Part shown: one piece after another, positions 41,872 through 51,703 of the stretch
Layout: every line of letters starts with the position of its first letter
Position numbering within the stretch: position 1 is the first letter of the stretch
From: Azorinus chamasolen
Lineage: Eukaryota; Mollusca; Bivalvia; Cardiida; Solecurtidae
Length of the DNA: 64,000 nt
Assembly: GCA_963576725.1 (NCBI GenBank)
Contig: OY755243.1
Span: 81,951,945-82,015,944 of the forward strand
Direction: 5' to 3'
Notes under the pieces: generated by a model
Told to the model about the DNA's origin: nothing
The model's database searches: none
The model's input: only the letters and a program-made list of their open reading frames with translations
Program-made: the position numbers and the translations under genes

Positions 41872-42090
41872 TTAACCCATTCACTCCTGCTGACTCAGTT
41901 TGACACCTCTGTATAAGTCACATTTTGAAAGCATTGTGATAAATAGAGCATTTGTTCCATATGATGCAGGTGGCTGTTTAATGCAGGTCGAACGTCATGC
42001 AGATATTTTCATCATGCATTAAGCTGCCACCTGTCTCCTAGACCGATATTTATGCTAGAATTAACGTCCGGTTTAGAGGGGTTTACACTG
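41872..42090. mobile_element. Chimera: left half of A joined to right part of D1
   Basis: 41872-41960 is a normal A left end and first hairpin arm (TTAACCCATTCACTC...GATAAATAGAGCATTTGTTCC). From about 41962 it is D1 core (GCAGGTGGCTGTTTAATGCAGG...GCTGCCACCTGTC) through GGTTTAGAGGGGTTTACACTG-TA. The join falls at the apex of the A hairpin. Confidence 0.9.
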
Positions 42091-42092
42091 TA

Positions 42093-42195
42093 TTGCCTGG
42101 ATCTTCATGTTATATCTAGTACGTTATTTGGCATCTCATCTGGATCTAAGCAGTTTGCAAATACATGTCAGGTCGCGGTTAGCGGGAGAAGGGAC
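42093..42195. mobile_element. C2 right half
   Basis: GGCATCTCATCTGGATCTAAGCAGTTTGCAAATAC then GGTCGCGGTTAGCGGGA. Confidence 0.6.
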
Positions 42196-42362
42196 AATTT
42201 CACTTTATTAGAGAAAGATATCTTTCATGGTGTACAGTGGTTGATTTTAGTTTCTAATTAACCTGAGTATTCGAAAACCCACTCCATCTTCTTCACCAGT
42301 TGTTAAAGATGAACAAATGCATTTGGTACCGTTATAATATCTTTATAAGACCCACACTCATA

Positions 42363-42498
42363 CAGTAAACCATGTCTTAAGCGACCAGCAAGCATATGTC
42401 TAACTACGGGTCTGAAATGTAGGTGGCAGCTTAATGCAGATCGAAAGTAATGTTGAAAGCTTCTATTGGAGAATTTTATATTGCATTTTACCTGCATT
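42363..42498. mobile_element. D3 MITE, right end missing
   Basis: CAGTAAACCATGTCTTAAGC after TA; hairpin AGGTGGCAGCTTAATGCAG...TTTACCTGCATTAA breaks off. Confidence 0.75.
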
Positions 42499-42515
42499 AA
42501 TTAACATAGGAATTC

Positions 42516-42708
42516 TTAACCATTTTCTTCACATATACGTGTATTACGCATCTGCGCTGTCTGCTTATAGACTTTGAAATACGTATGTTCTTTACTTTCT
42601 TAAATGGCTATGATGTTCCAGTTTCTATATTTCATAATAGCCGTTTTGTTCATGAACATCAAATAGGTACTGAAATTTGAAATACACATAGAACAGGGAA
42701 AATGTTAA
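42516..42708 (+). mobile_element. B2 MITE with hairpin deleted
   Basis: TTAACCATTTTCTTCACAT to CATAGAACAGGGAAAATGTTAA. Only TGCGCTGTCTGCTTATAG remains of the hairpin. Confidence 0.85.
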
Positions 42709-42802
42709 TACACGTTCTACTGTAGTACCAAATAGTGAAGACCCTGATCCTTCAGGAACTGATGGGTGCACGCGCTACACTTATCTGTCTGAATACGACT
42801 GT

Positions 42803-43015
42803 TTAACCCATTACCTCATAGGCTATTTTTAGATCCAACCTCTTTGAATGAATCTACCGAAAAGGAGCATTAACTAGAGAAAACGAAAATGTTAGATTTT
42901 TGTAGTTTGAAACCATTGTGATCATATAGGAGCAAATGCTCTATTTATCACAATGGTTTCAACAGGTGACTTGTGCAGATGCGTCAAAAGGCGTCAATAT
43001 GAGGGAATTGGTTAA
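42803..43015 (-). mobile_element. A-type MITE with half-deleted left arm
   Basis: TTAACCCATTACCTCATAGG to TGAGGGAATTGGTTAA. Left arm jumps from CCATTGTGAT to CATATAGGAGC; right arm complete. Confidence 0.92.
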
Positions 43016-43311
43016 AGTAATAAGGGTATTATATATTCCCCTATAAGTTACCAGTTTATGGCCAAAACATGTGTCATTCCGAGTTCACATTTGAAAACAA
43101 ATCATGACGTGTTTTGTATCCTGGCATGAATACCAGACAGATCATTTTTATGTGTTATTCATGGCAAAGAACGCCATTCCTTAGAAATGACAAACCGGGT
43201 CACTGGTATCGTTTTTGAGAAAGAAGATGAATATCAAAGCCTAATTTTGAATACAAGTAGTTGTCTGGCAACATTATTAAGGTTTATCGCAAAACTATTA
43301 TATACAACCTA
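43016..43311. other. No recognisable feature
   Basis: Nothing identifiable. Confidence 0.3.
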
Positions 43312-43497
43312 TTAGGCAAACAGTGACTCAGACCCAGACCAGACGTCTCCTGTAGGAACCACCTGGTCAGACCCGGCTGTTTTACTCATTGAAGTATATA
43401 AATCTGATTCTACAGCCTAAATCCTTCTTTTATAAAAACAGCTGATAAAATATTAACGATGTCAATATTTCTAACATGTATTCATCTGATAAAGGGA
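43312..43497 (+). mobile_element. B1 MITE, left end missing
   Basis: GGCAAACAGTGACTCAGACC hairpin with GACGTCTCCTGTAGGAACC centre; body AAATCTGATTCTACAG; ends GATAAAGGGATAAC. Confidence 0.75.
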
Positions 43498-43597
43498 TAA
43501 CAACGGGAAAATTATATTGAGCTTACATCTAAACATAAAACAAATTTCTCAATTGTTTGCAATAGTTATCAACATTTAATCCGTGGTATTGACAGAG

Positions 43598-43791
43598 TTA
43601 ACCATTTTCCTGTTCTATGTTTATTCCAAATGTCAATACCTACTGCATATAGAAGTAAAGAAACAGATCTATCAAATTCCATTGGCAAACAGAGCAGACC
43701 CTGATCAGACGGCTCCTATAGGAGCCGTCTGATATGGGTCTACTCTGTTTGCAAATGCGTGAACACTCGTTTATATGAAGGAAAGGGTTAA
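43598..43791 (-). mobile_element. B2 TTAA MITE
   Basis: TTAACCATTTTCCTG to GGAAAGGGTTAA. Hairpin 43685-43752 nearly perfect with GGCTCCTATAGGAGCC centre. Shares its right TTAA with a C2. Confidence 0.94.
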
Positions 43792-43950
43792 CCCTTGTTC
43801 TGCCATGCGCAACCATACTCAACCATACTCAACCAACCCATACTCAACCATACTCAACCATACTCACGGTTACACATGGTTTGGATCCAGATGAGACGCT
43901 AAGTAACTCGTCGTCTAATCAGAATCTAAACTGCCCGAAAGTCCGATCGT
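43788..43950. mobile_element. C2 with 10-bp minisatellite
   Basis: TTAACCCTTGTTCTGCCATG, then TACTCAACCA repeated about five times (43812-43862). Then hairpin GGTTTGGATCCAGATGAGACG...GTCTAATCAGAATCTAAACTG and GGTCCGATCGTGAAC-like flank. Confidence 0.75.
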
Positions 43951-44139
43951 GAACTTGGGAAGAAATGGAAGGGCATTTAAAAAGAGGATCAATTTTGCAA
44001 ATGAATGTAGTTGTAGTAGTGTTGCGCCAAGGTTTCGACAAACCCCATAATGTAAATACGGTAAACGTGCTTTAGGTGACAAGTACCGACGAATCATTTC
44101 CTTGATAAACATGTATGTATGCACTGAGTTCTGGCTTAG

Positions 44140-44247
44140 CAAGAACCTGTAGGATCAAGTCTATATATACTTTCATAAGCAACCAGAATAGATCCTGATC
44201 AGACGACTCCCATAGGAGCCGTCTGATCTGGGTATACTATGGAAAAG
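44140..44247 (-). mobile_element. B1 hairpin fragment cut by R2
   Basis: AAGCAACCAGAATAGATCCTG...GGAGCCGTCTGATCTGGG; sequence changes to R2 after CTATGG. Confidence 0.7.
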
Positions 44248-44249
44248 TA

Positions 44250-44655
44250 GTAAAGTCAAGCAGGCAAAGCCACATACAAGACGTAACCACGACCAAAACA
44301 CCGATAGACAGCATGACACAAATACACACACACAACCACACACCCAAACGCACACTCACACACGAGATGAACACAGAAAACACCAACAGACACACAAGAA
44401 CCAGAGACAAACACTCCACACATTATCAAAATCACAAGCCCAAAAACACAAGGCAAACAAAAGGAAGGGTGACAAAGAGAGTACCGCCTTGGCACGGTCA
44501 GTAGCAAAAACACCACTGGGGGTTTAAACCGGTTTACGTACGTCCTACCCTCACACTTCTCTCAAAGTCACCCTAGCTTTACAAATAGTGTAAATAAAGG
44601 TATCCCCGCTGGACTTACCCACAACATAGACGACGGTAGGCGTGTAAAACTGTTT
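44250..44655 (+). mobile_element. R2 SINE-like repeat
   Basis: Blocks in order: AAGCCACATACAAGACG, a CA-rich stretch, GTACCGCCTTGGCACGGTCA, CACTGGGGGTTTAAACCGGT, CCCTCACACTT, GTGTAAATAAAGGTATCCCC. The same order occurs at 48560 and 61235, and inverted at 61640. Overlapping 60-90 codon frames here are artefacts of the CA tract. Confidence 0.8.
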
Positions 44656-44679
44656 ATATGCAGGAAATGTTTGAATGCC

Positions 44680-44815
44680 AGTGTATAGGAGCAATACAGG
44701 TTGTTACCTCATACAAGGAAACTGTTATGCAGACATCTAGAAACTTTCGGCAATACCCGCTTGCTTTAGAGAGTCCAAATTGCTTTAATAGTCACGTCAG
44801 AAGGTTGTACTGTAC
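44680..44815. mobile_element. Degenerate D-type element
   Basis: TATAGGAGCAATACAGGTTG...AACTGTTATGCAGAC...GCTTTAATAGTCACG then AGAAGGTTGTACTGTA. Alignment is loose. Confidence 0.35.
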
Positions 44816-44888
44816 TTTAGACAGTTAGATCTGTCGATGAAACATGAATCAAGTCTTTACTGTTTGAGGAAATCTTAATTGACATGCT

Positions 44889-45124
44889 TTAACCATTTAC
44901 CCCATGAATACCATGCACGAAAACAAGATATCAAATAGCTGAACTGTTATAATGGCATTTTGAACAAATTTATCGGATGTTGTATCGGATGTTGTAGAAC
45001 AATATTTATATTATTTCGCAAATAGTACAGACCTTGATCTGATGGCTCCTCCAAGAATCGCCTGGTTGGGAGCTTCTCTGTTTGTTGAGGTGTTAAAAGG
45101 GGTATGTATGGAGTAAATGATTAA
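44889..45124 (-). mobile_element. B1 TTAA MITE
   Basis: TTAACCATTTACCCC to GGAGTAAATGATTAA. Contains a short direct repeat TATCGGATGTTG twice. Hairpin diverged. Confidence 0.88.
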
Positions 45125-45126
45125 TA

Positions 45127-45371
45127 TTAACCATTTCCCTCATATAAACGTGTTTTTACGCATTTGCAAACAGAGTAGACCCAGATCAGACGGCTCCCAG
45201 AGGAGCCGTCTGATCAGGGTCTGCTCTGTTTGCTCATAGAATTTGATAGATATGTTTCTTTGCTTTCTAAAGTATCTACAATATCCAACCTTCCATATTT
45301 CATTATAATTATTTTACCCATGAATATTCAGTAGGTATTGAAATTTGTAATAAACATAGAACAGGGAAAAA
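45127..45371 (+). mobile_element. B2 MITE
   Basis: TTAACCATTTCCCTCATA to CATAGAACAGGGAAAAA; the right TTAA is lost. Hairpin 45166-45233 with GGCTCCCAGAGGAGCC centre. Confidence 0.92.
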
Positions 45372-45806
45372 ATAGCTTTTGAAATCGGTCTGACGGAATT
45401 TTTTATTTCATTGATAATTCGTAAATCTTTAGAAACAGCGTTCATTTGGAATCTACAATAACATGTATTCCTTGTTTTAAATAATGTGCAGGCTTCAATC
45501 AGAATCCGCATATTTTTAAATAATTACTATATAACAACTTCTTAACTGTTACTGAAATTCTTAGCTTTTTTTCTTATTGTTTTTAAAAATTTATTTTCTT
45601 TCTTATATATCTATGAGCGTATGAATGGGATGTATAAATTAAGTCGGTGTAAACAGCTCATTAGAGCTTGTGTTATTTGTTATGTTCATCCGACTATGTA
45701 AATAAAATTGACTTGACTTGACTTGACTTGGCTTGTCCCAGAGTGATTGTACTTGTATGGCAGCTTTGAATAGTTTTTATCTTCATGATATTGAAAAACT
45801 GACCAG
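45372..45806. other. No gene; short tandem near the end
   Basis: TTGACTTGACTTGACTTGG at 45709-45732 is a 5-bp tandem. Rest unassigned. Confidence 0.4.
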
Positions 45807-46056
45807 TTAACCCTTTCCCTGTTCTATGTTCATTACACATTCCAATACCTTCTGTATAATCACGGACAAAATAGTTATAAAGAAATATGGAAGTTGGAAT
45901 ATTGTAGACTTTTTAGAAAGCAAAGATACAGATTTGTCAAATTCTATTAGCAAACAGAATAGACCCTGATCAGACGGCTCCTCTAGGAGCCGTCTGATCT
46001 GGGTCTACTCTGTTTGCAAATGCGTGAAAACACGTTTATATGAGGGAAAGGGTTAA
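45807..46056 (-). mobile_element. B2 TTAA MITE, well preserved
   Basis: TTAACCCTTTCCCTG to GGGAAAGGGTTAA. Hairpin 45950-46017 with GGCTCCTCTAGGAGCC centre; body TTTTTAGAAAGCAAAGATAC. Good reference copy for B2. Confidence 0.96.
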
Positions 46057-46104
46057 TGACGTTGGCAGGGTAGTCACCTCTTTATAATGGACACTAACAT
46101 ATGT

Positions 46105-46357
46105 TTAACCTTCCTTTCCCTGTTTATTATTCATGTGAAAAATTAATGACACCATGAATAGTTATTAGCTGTCATGAATATCCAATAGCTGAAGTTTTAT
46201 TATGGCATATGTACGCAGGATGTTTTAACTTAGGTAGAAACTGCAGAATCAGGTCTATATCATACCATAAACAAACAGAGCAGCCCTAGATCTATAGGAC
46301 CGTCTAATCTTGGTCTACTCGTCAAATGTATGGAAAAATCGTTTATATCAGGAAAAT
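46105..46357 (-). mobile_element. B1 MITE
   Basis: TTAACCTTCCTTTCCCTG start; an internal duplicate of TCATGAATA...AGCTG. Hairpin reduced. Confidence 0.75.
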
Positions 46358-46360
46358 CTA

Positions 46361-46455
46361 GGTAGTGTTTTATTGCAAGACGAAAATTATGAAGAAAGTT
46401 TCCAAAGAATATTTTGCACTACTTTCACATTGCATTAAGCATCATCCTGTCTGTA
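46361..46455. mobile_element. D core, degenerate
   Basis: TTTTATTGCAAGACGAAAATTATG...ACATTGCATTAAGCATCATCCTG. Confidence 0.5.
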
Positions 46456-46566
46456 ACTCTCGCTGCCAAGTGTTGTCATCTACAGACTTTGTAGTCTGCC
46501 ACGATTTTCGTTTTTTATATGTTTCTTTATTTGCATTTAAAATGATAATGATAAAGTCACAGAGTT
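46452..46566 (+). mobile_element. C1 element without hairpin
   Basis: GTAACTCTCGCTGCCAAGTG, TTGTCATCTACAGACTTTGT, end ACAGAGTTAA. The palindrome is absent. Confidence 0.6.
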
Positions 46567-46649
46567 AAGCATCCGTCCTTTTGTTTAAATACACCAACGA
46601 ATGACCACATTAAAGACATTTTGCTGTATTAAATTTGTCTTAGTAGAGT

Positions 46650-46885
46650 TAACTTAATATTATTGCAAGAAATATTTATATCGTGAGTATAATTAGAAGA
46701 ATTACAATAATGACACATGAGCCTAGTAAGGTTTGGCTATGTTTGGCTATGGTACAAACTGCAGAAACAGAACTATAGTATTTCTTAAGCAAACAGAACA
46801 TACTCATATCAGACAGCTCTTACGGGGGATTTTTGAATGGGATCTACTTTGTTTGCAAAAGGCTTTAAAAGGTGTATTCGTGAAT
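46650..46885 (-). mobile_element. B1 element
   Basis: GGTTTGGCTATGTTTGGCTATG, GCAGAAACAGAACTATAGTA, AAGCAAACAGAACATACTC...TTTGTTTGCAAAAGG. Ends mutated. Confidence 0.65.
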
Positions 46886-47124
46886 CAGCTGGTTATCCGA
46901 TTCATTTTTCACAATACATGTATTACGATGAATCGTGTCAATGAGGAAGCCCATTTGATTTATTATTTTTTTCAGCAGGATTCCAACTTCTAACATTGTT
47001 ACATCACTACTGGTAGCACCGTTGTAACAACCGGACTTGTAATAATAACCGGCAATGCTATGACTGTGACAATTACATTACAAATTGTCACCGACAGCAG
47101 TGTTCAAGCTTTACCTGGTAGGGT

Positions 47125-47298
47125 CGCACTGTTATACATTTGCAAACAAAGTAGACCCAGATCAGAAACTCTTGCAGGAGCTACCTGATCAGGATCTGCT
47201 CGATTTGCTTATGAAATACGATCGTAATGTAGCTCTGATTCTAACTTTTTGACATAGTAAATATCTTTACATGTATGTTCATCAAATTAAGGGGTTAA
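47125..47298 (+). mobile_element. B1 MITE, left end truncated
   Basis: TTTGCAAACAAAGTAGACCC hairpin with CTCTTGCAGGAGC centre; right end AATTAAGGGGTTAA. Confidence 0.75.
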
Positions 47299-47796
47299 AT
47301 TTTGTGCAATTTGAATGAGTTCCAATAACAGTATCTGAGATAATTTTAATGATTACCATTATCTTAGCACTATTGCCCAGCTAGTGCAGAACGGGATGTG
47401 GCGTCGAAGTGTCAGATTTCGATCATAGATTGTGACAGAGTGTTGCCATAAAAACAGTGATATTGCTTCAGAGTCACGCATAACATGTCAAAATGCATTT
47501 GTTTCCAATGTGCATTATCAAAGAAACTGTGCTTGTTTTTGTTTTCAAAATAATTTGGTTTTCAATTGTACAACTTTTGCATTCATATCAAAACATACAT
47601 GTATGTTCTAATTAGAAGTTTCCAATGATGAACAAACAATGCTTTGGTTAAAAACACTTAAACGTAATAAGTATTTACTGCTATTGCTTGAATGTAGAAT
47701 TAATGAAATAAACATTTAATACGTTCACATATTTTTATAACAACTATATAATGGATGTATATGTGCCTCTGTGGGCGATTGCTTGACGACGCTGAC
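47299..47796. other. No recognisable feature
   Basis: Unassigned AT-rich DNA. Confidence 0.35.
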
Positions 47797-47958
47797 TTTT
47801 TAAATGGACTATTCCAAAATTCAAACAGGTCAATCTTAGGGTGAATATTTTTCTAAAGATTATAGTGTGCCATGACAAACCCTCTAGAAGCACTGTCATC
47901 TGGGTCTACATTGTTTGAAAGGACATTAGTGACTCGTGTTCCGCATGGTAATGGTTAA
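47797..47958 (-). mobile_element. F-type element
   Basis: AAATGGACTATTCCAAAATT, GGTGAATATTTTTC, CATCTGGGTCTACATTGTTT, end CATGGTAATGGTTAA. Confidence 0.7.
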
Positions 47959-48049
47959 GGAAGAATAAAAGTAACGCAAGAAAGTCCCCAAGCACGACGA
48001 AAGTGGTGAAAAACCGAGTTGTCGCTGTTAATTAACGTATTAGCATATT

Positions 48050-48051
<2 letters not shown>

Positions 48052-48090
<39 letters not shown>
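48052..48090. repeat. (CT)n microsatellite
   Basis: About 39 bp of uninterrupted CT. Confidence 0.97.
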
Positions 48091-48093
<3 letters not shown>

Positions 48094-48116
48094 GTGTTGA
48101 ATACTATTTAGTAATA

Positions 48117-48245
48117 TAGTAAAACATGTCTATAACGAGTTCTTAAATATGCCTAATTATAGGAATTTAAGGCATGTGATAGCTTAATACAGGACGTAAA
48201 TTATGCCAAAATCTCCTTTGCCATTGCTATGCATAACGCAACCGT
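48117..48245. mobile_element. Degenerate D left half
   Basis: TAGTAAAACATGTCTATAAC, then GGCATGTGATAGCTTAATAC and CAAAATCTCC. Confidence 0.5.
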
Positions 48246-48559
48246 CTTCTTCCACTGTGTCTATTCAGTTAGTGTTTGCCGCAAAGAGGTTCCCTATATA
48301 TCGTTTAGTCTATGTTCAAAGTGCGCCATATATGAGTATGGAAGAGGAATGTTGATGAGTTAGCGAAGTAATTCTAGATATGCACAAAGCATATTTTTAA
48401 AGGCCATGTGAAGTCATGTTTTCCAGTTTTTGTTTTGCATGTTTGTACGAACATATTTGATTGTTAAGACGCACTGTGTCATGTAGATAGTGAACACCAA
48501 GCCAGGCATCCATGACATACTGTTGTGCTTGGTCATCGTGTAAAAGTACAACTATGAGA
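48246..48559. other. No recognisable feature
   Basis: Nothing identifiable. Confidence 0.3.
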
Positions 48560-48845
48560 TTGCAGGAAACACCACATACAAGACAAACAGTCACCCGAAC
48601 AGCACCACAAGAAAACACAGCAAATGTACATAACTATCAAAACACTAAGATACGCATAAAGACAAAACAAAACAAACAAAAGGGGGAAGATGGGAGTACT
48701 GCCTTGAAACGATCAGTGACAATAGTAACTGGGGTTTAAACCGGTTTATGTGGCCCCCAACCCCACACTTATTCATCCCCACCCTAAAAGACAAACAGTA
48801 TAAATAAACGTATCCCCTATCCGACTAATCTACAACAACCGCGGC
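48560..48845 (+). mobile_element. R2 SINE-like repeat
   Basis: GGAAACACCACATACAAG, CGAACAGCACCACAAG, TACTGCCTTGAAACGATCAG, AACTGGGGTTTAAACCGGTT, AGTATAAATAAACGTATCCC. Closest to the 61235 copy. Confidence 0.82.
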
Positions 48846-49010
48846 TACACACACACACCCTCTACACAAGAATTCGTCCCTAATTCTTACTCGAAGAACA
48901 CTCCACGAGTTTCTTATTACAATTTATCTTCATATAATTTTCATAGTATAATAAATCATCCTCTGGGTTATTTACGTTGGGCGCCAAATGAAACATGGTG
49001 AAAAAGTTGT

Positions 49011-49082
49011 GACTCGGCTGGGACTCGAACGCAGGGCCTCTGGCTTACCATGCCAACACTCTACCGACTGAACTACCAAGTC
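49011..49082 (-). tRNA. tRNA-Thr(GGT)-like sequence
   Basis: The minus strand folds as a 72-nt tRNA. Acceptor stem GACTTGG/CCGAGTC (one G-T pair), discriminator A, D arm GTTC...GAGT with wobble pairs. Anticodon stem TTGGC/GCCAG with loop ATGGTAA gives anticodon GGT. T arm CTGCG-TTCGAGT-CCCAG has one C-C mismatch. A T5 run follows about 5 nt after the gene, suiting Pol III termination. It may be a true gene or the head of a tRNA-derived SINE. Confidence 0.65.
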
Positions 49083-49539
49083 GCACAGTAAAGCCTATCA
49101 ACTTATTTCAAAACAATCTCTACTCGGCTACAAGAGCAAAAACAATATGCCCCAGGGGCATAAAACACTACACCACAGTTATGATGTTTTATCAATGTTT
49201 ATTCGTAGAATAAATGATGGTTTTATGTGATACATAAGCATAAGACATTTCCCACCGGAATATCTCTAATCATTTGTAAAAATATGCATCAGTGACGTTA
49301 TTTTAAAATAGGTTTGCACCAGACTGTAAACAAAGCTAACACGATAATTACTTAACAATGTTGGAATACAAACATATTCACAAATTAGTACATATATTCC
49401 TGTGAAATAAATATTGATTAACTATCTTTTGAACAGAAAATGACTTAAACTTCACATCTTTAAAACTAATAATTCATCGGAAAATATATCGGAATAAACA
49501 AGTTAATGTTGTATTGCTATGCAATACAGGGGTCCCCCA
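49083..49539. other. No recognisable feature
   Basis: Unassigned AT-rich DNA. Confidence 0.35.
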
Positions 49540-49865
49540 CCCGATTTAAAAAAAAACCAACCTCCTCCGACCCACACACCCATGGTGTAGTTGACCATGC
49601 ATGGTATATACATGACCAACCTGAATGGTATTTGTAAAAATTTTAGGAAAAAGGGGTATATATATTGATGCTAGAGTTATGGCCTTTGTGCATGACACTT
49701 CCTCTCATCATGCTTATTCCATGTGTGAAGTTACAATGAATTTAACCTACCATTGTAGGAGATATGGCCCGGACAAGAAACGTGACAAACGGACGGACAG
49801 ACAGACAGACGGACGGACAGACGGAATCGAGCAAACCTATAGTCCCATAACCGGTAACCGGTAGG
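49540..49865 (+). repeat. R3 dispersed repeat with GACGGACAGACAG tail
   Basis: AGAGTTATGGCCTTTGTGCA, a middle region, then ACGGACGGACAGACAGACAG and CATAACCGGTAACCGGTAGGG. I recall this tail as common in bivalve genomes. The 79-codon frame across it is an artefact. Confidence 0.65.
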
Positions 49866-50052
49866 GAATTAATAACGTTTAATCATGAGCATATTCCGCC
49901 TTATGAATCAGAGATATTTCAGGATACTACTGATCTTTAAGCGTCCACCTGCGCCTAGTTTTGGAGTTTCATCAGCAAAAAATAACCCAAATTCTGGTAA
50001 GATAAAGGCATACTAAAATTTCCTCTATTTCCGATAATTTGAAAAAGACGAA

Positions 50053-50569
50053 TTACGAGATTATACCAAAGGAAGTTTTCATAAATATTTTATCAATATC
50101 ACAGTCTAACAGACGCTTGAAACCAATGAAATGCATGGGGAAAACACTCATGCAGTCATGCTGACCAATAAACTCGTTAATTTTGGTACCACCACATGTG
50201 TTTTCTTTTCTCCATTTGGTTTGACTTAATTTAAACGAATACAAGATGGCATTAACACAGTTTACGGGGTTTTGTGAGGAATAGTGCTTAAGGCAAGCGA
50301 CATTATTGCCGTTGATGTTCTTGAAGGTGATAAAACATCATTATGGGTGGTAAGTTGACTTTTGTCACTCTGCTTGAAACAAATGCCCAATTGGGAAATG
50401 GTCGCCATATGGAACGTGATTTTACAGGTCAGTTGATTGGACGGAAACCACACATACCAACTGACACAGAAACAGTAATACTCTGTTGTTTGACATAGAA
50501 TGAACGCGTGTGATACATGTTCACTGACTTTGTTACGCATAGCATAGCATTAAAATACTTATATAACTG
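50053..50569. other. No gene assigned
   Basis: Two minus-strand frames (50053-50244, 50262-50540) have no recognisable domain and no clear splice sites. They are the least unlikely unassigned coding candidates in this part. Confidence 0.3.
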
Positions 50570-50765
50570 TTATTGTAAACTTGAATCTATGTGTTTTCTA
50601 AACAAGCATCTATTTTTTTGTAAATTCCGTATACCCGTGTCTATGTTTTTCTAAACATGTATCTATCTTTTTTGTAAACTTCTATGGTTTTGTAAACTTG
50701 TATTTATGTTTTTGTAAACTTGCAAACTTGTATCTATATTCTTGCAAATTTGTATCTATGTGTTT
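50570..50765. repeat. Degenerate minisatellite
   Basis: Variants of TTTTGTAAACTTGTATCTATG repeat with irregular spacing of about 18-35 bp. Confidence 0.8.
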
Positions 50766-50839
50766 GGTTTTGGAAAGGTGATTCATTAACCAGATTAACA
50801 TTTATAAACGAGCTGGTCGCTTCAAGTATATTCCTTAGC

Positions 50840-51127
50840 TTAACCCTTTTCCTCATATAAACGCATTTTCACACATTTGCAAACATAGTAGACTCAGATC
50901 AGACAGCTCCTTTAGGAACCGTCTGATCTGGGTCTGCTCTATATGCTTATTGGAATTTATAGACCTAAGTATGCAGTTACACCAGTAGTGAAAAAATCCC
51001 TTTTTCAATGTTCAACTTTATTGATTCTGTCCATGAATGACATCCTGAATAAATTGGAGAGGGTCAATTTATACAACGTTAGATTTTCAAGGCGTGAACA
51101 CGTGTTTATATGTGTAGAAAGGGTTAA
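50840..51127. mobile_element. B2 MITE with the same end on both sides
   Basis: Left TTAACCCTTTTCCTCATATA and right TATATGTGTAGAAAGGGTTAA are both the hairpin-proximal B2 end; right also has CGTGAACACGTGTT. Hairpin near 50879-50946 with GCTCCTTTAGGAAC centre. Confidence 0.88.
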
Positions 51128-51703
51128 TGGGACTTCCTTAATCAAAACAATTTGGTTTATTCGTTTTTTCCCGACATATGTGTGTTTGTTTACCGCATAG
51201 CTAGCTACATTTTGCAAACTGATGTTGACGCTTTACAGACTTATTTTCTGTAATATTCTGCTTCATAAAGGTTAGATATTAGTTGGTTTGTTATTGCAGA
51301 CACTTGTCTGTTTATAAATGGTCGATAAAGACAGTTTCTATAGTGAATTACTGTTGAGTTTGGGTAGTGTATGTCGTCTACAATGTGTTATGCGACAAGC
51401 TAAGAACACCTGAAAAAGTTCCTGGTATTACAAGGCGAATCCGAAATGAGAAGCGACTCTACAGAGAAAAACAGTACAATAAAAAGGGTAAAACACTTTG
51501 CAAGACTAATGTACAATATGTGTCGTGTTTTATCCCTAATAATTATGGTACTTAACAAAAAATCAATATCAATATGTAGAACATTATTGAGAAAAAGCGA
51601 GTGGTGCCATTGTTTTGGAATTCTTTGTAACCCTTGTCCAACTTTAAAAAGATAATATCGTTCAATTTTGGATCAGATGTAATTTTGACTTCTTCCTATT
51701 CCA
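51128..51703. other. No recognisable feature
   Basis: Two overlapping small frames at 51367-51655 show no known motif. Confidence 0.35.

Noticed and set aside
44173..44516. Several overlapping 60-86 codon frames on both strands
   Set aside because: Caused by a CA/GT-rich stretch inside an R2 repeat.
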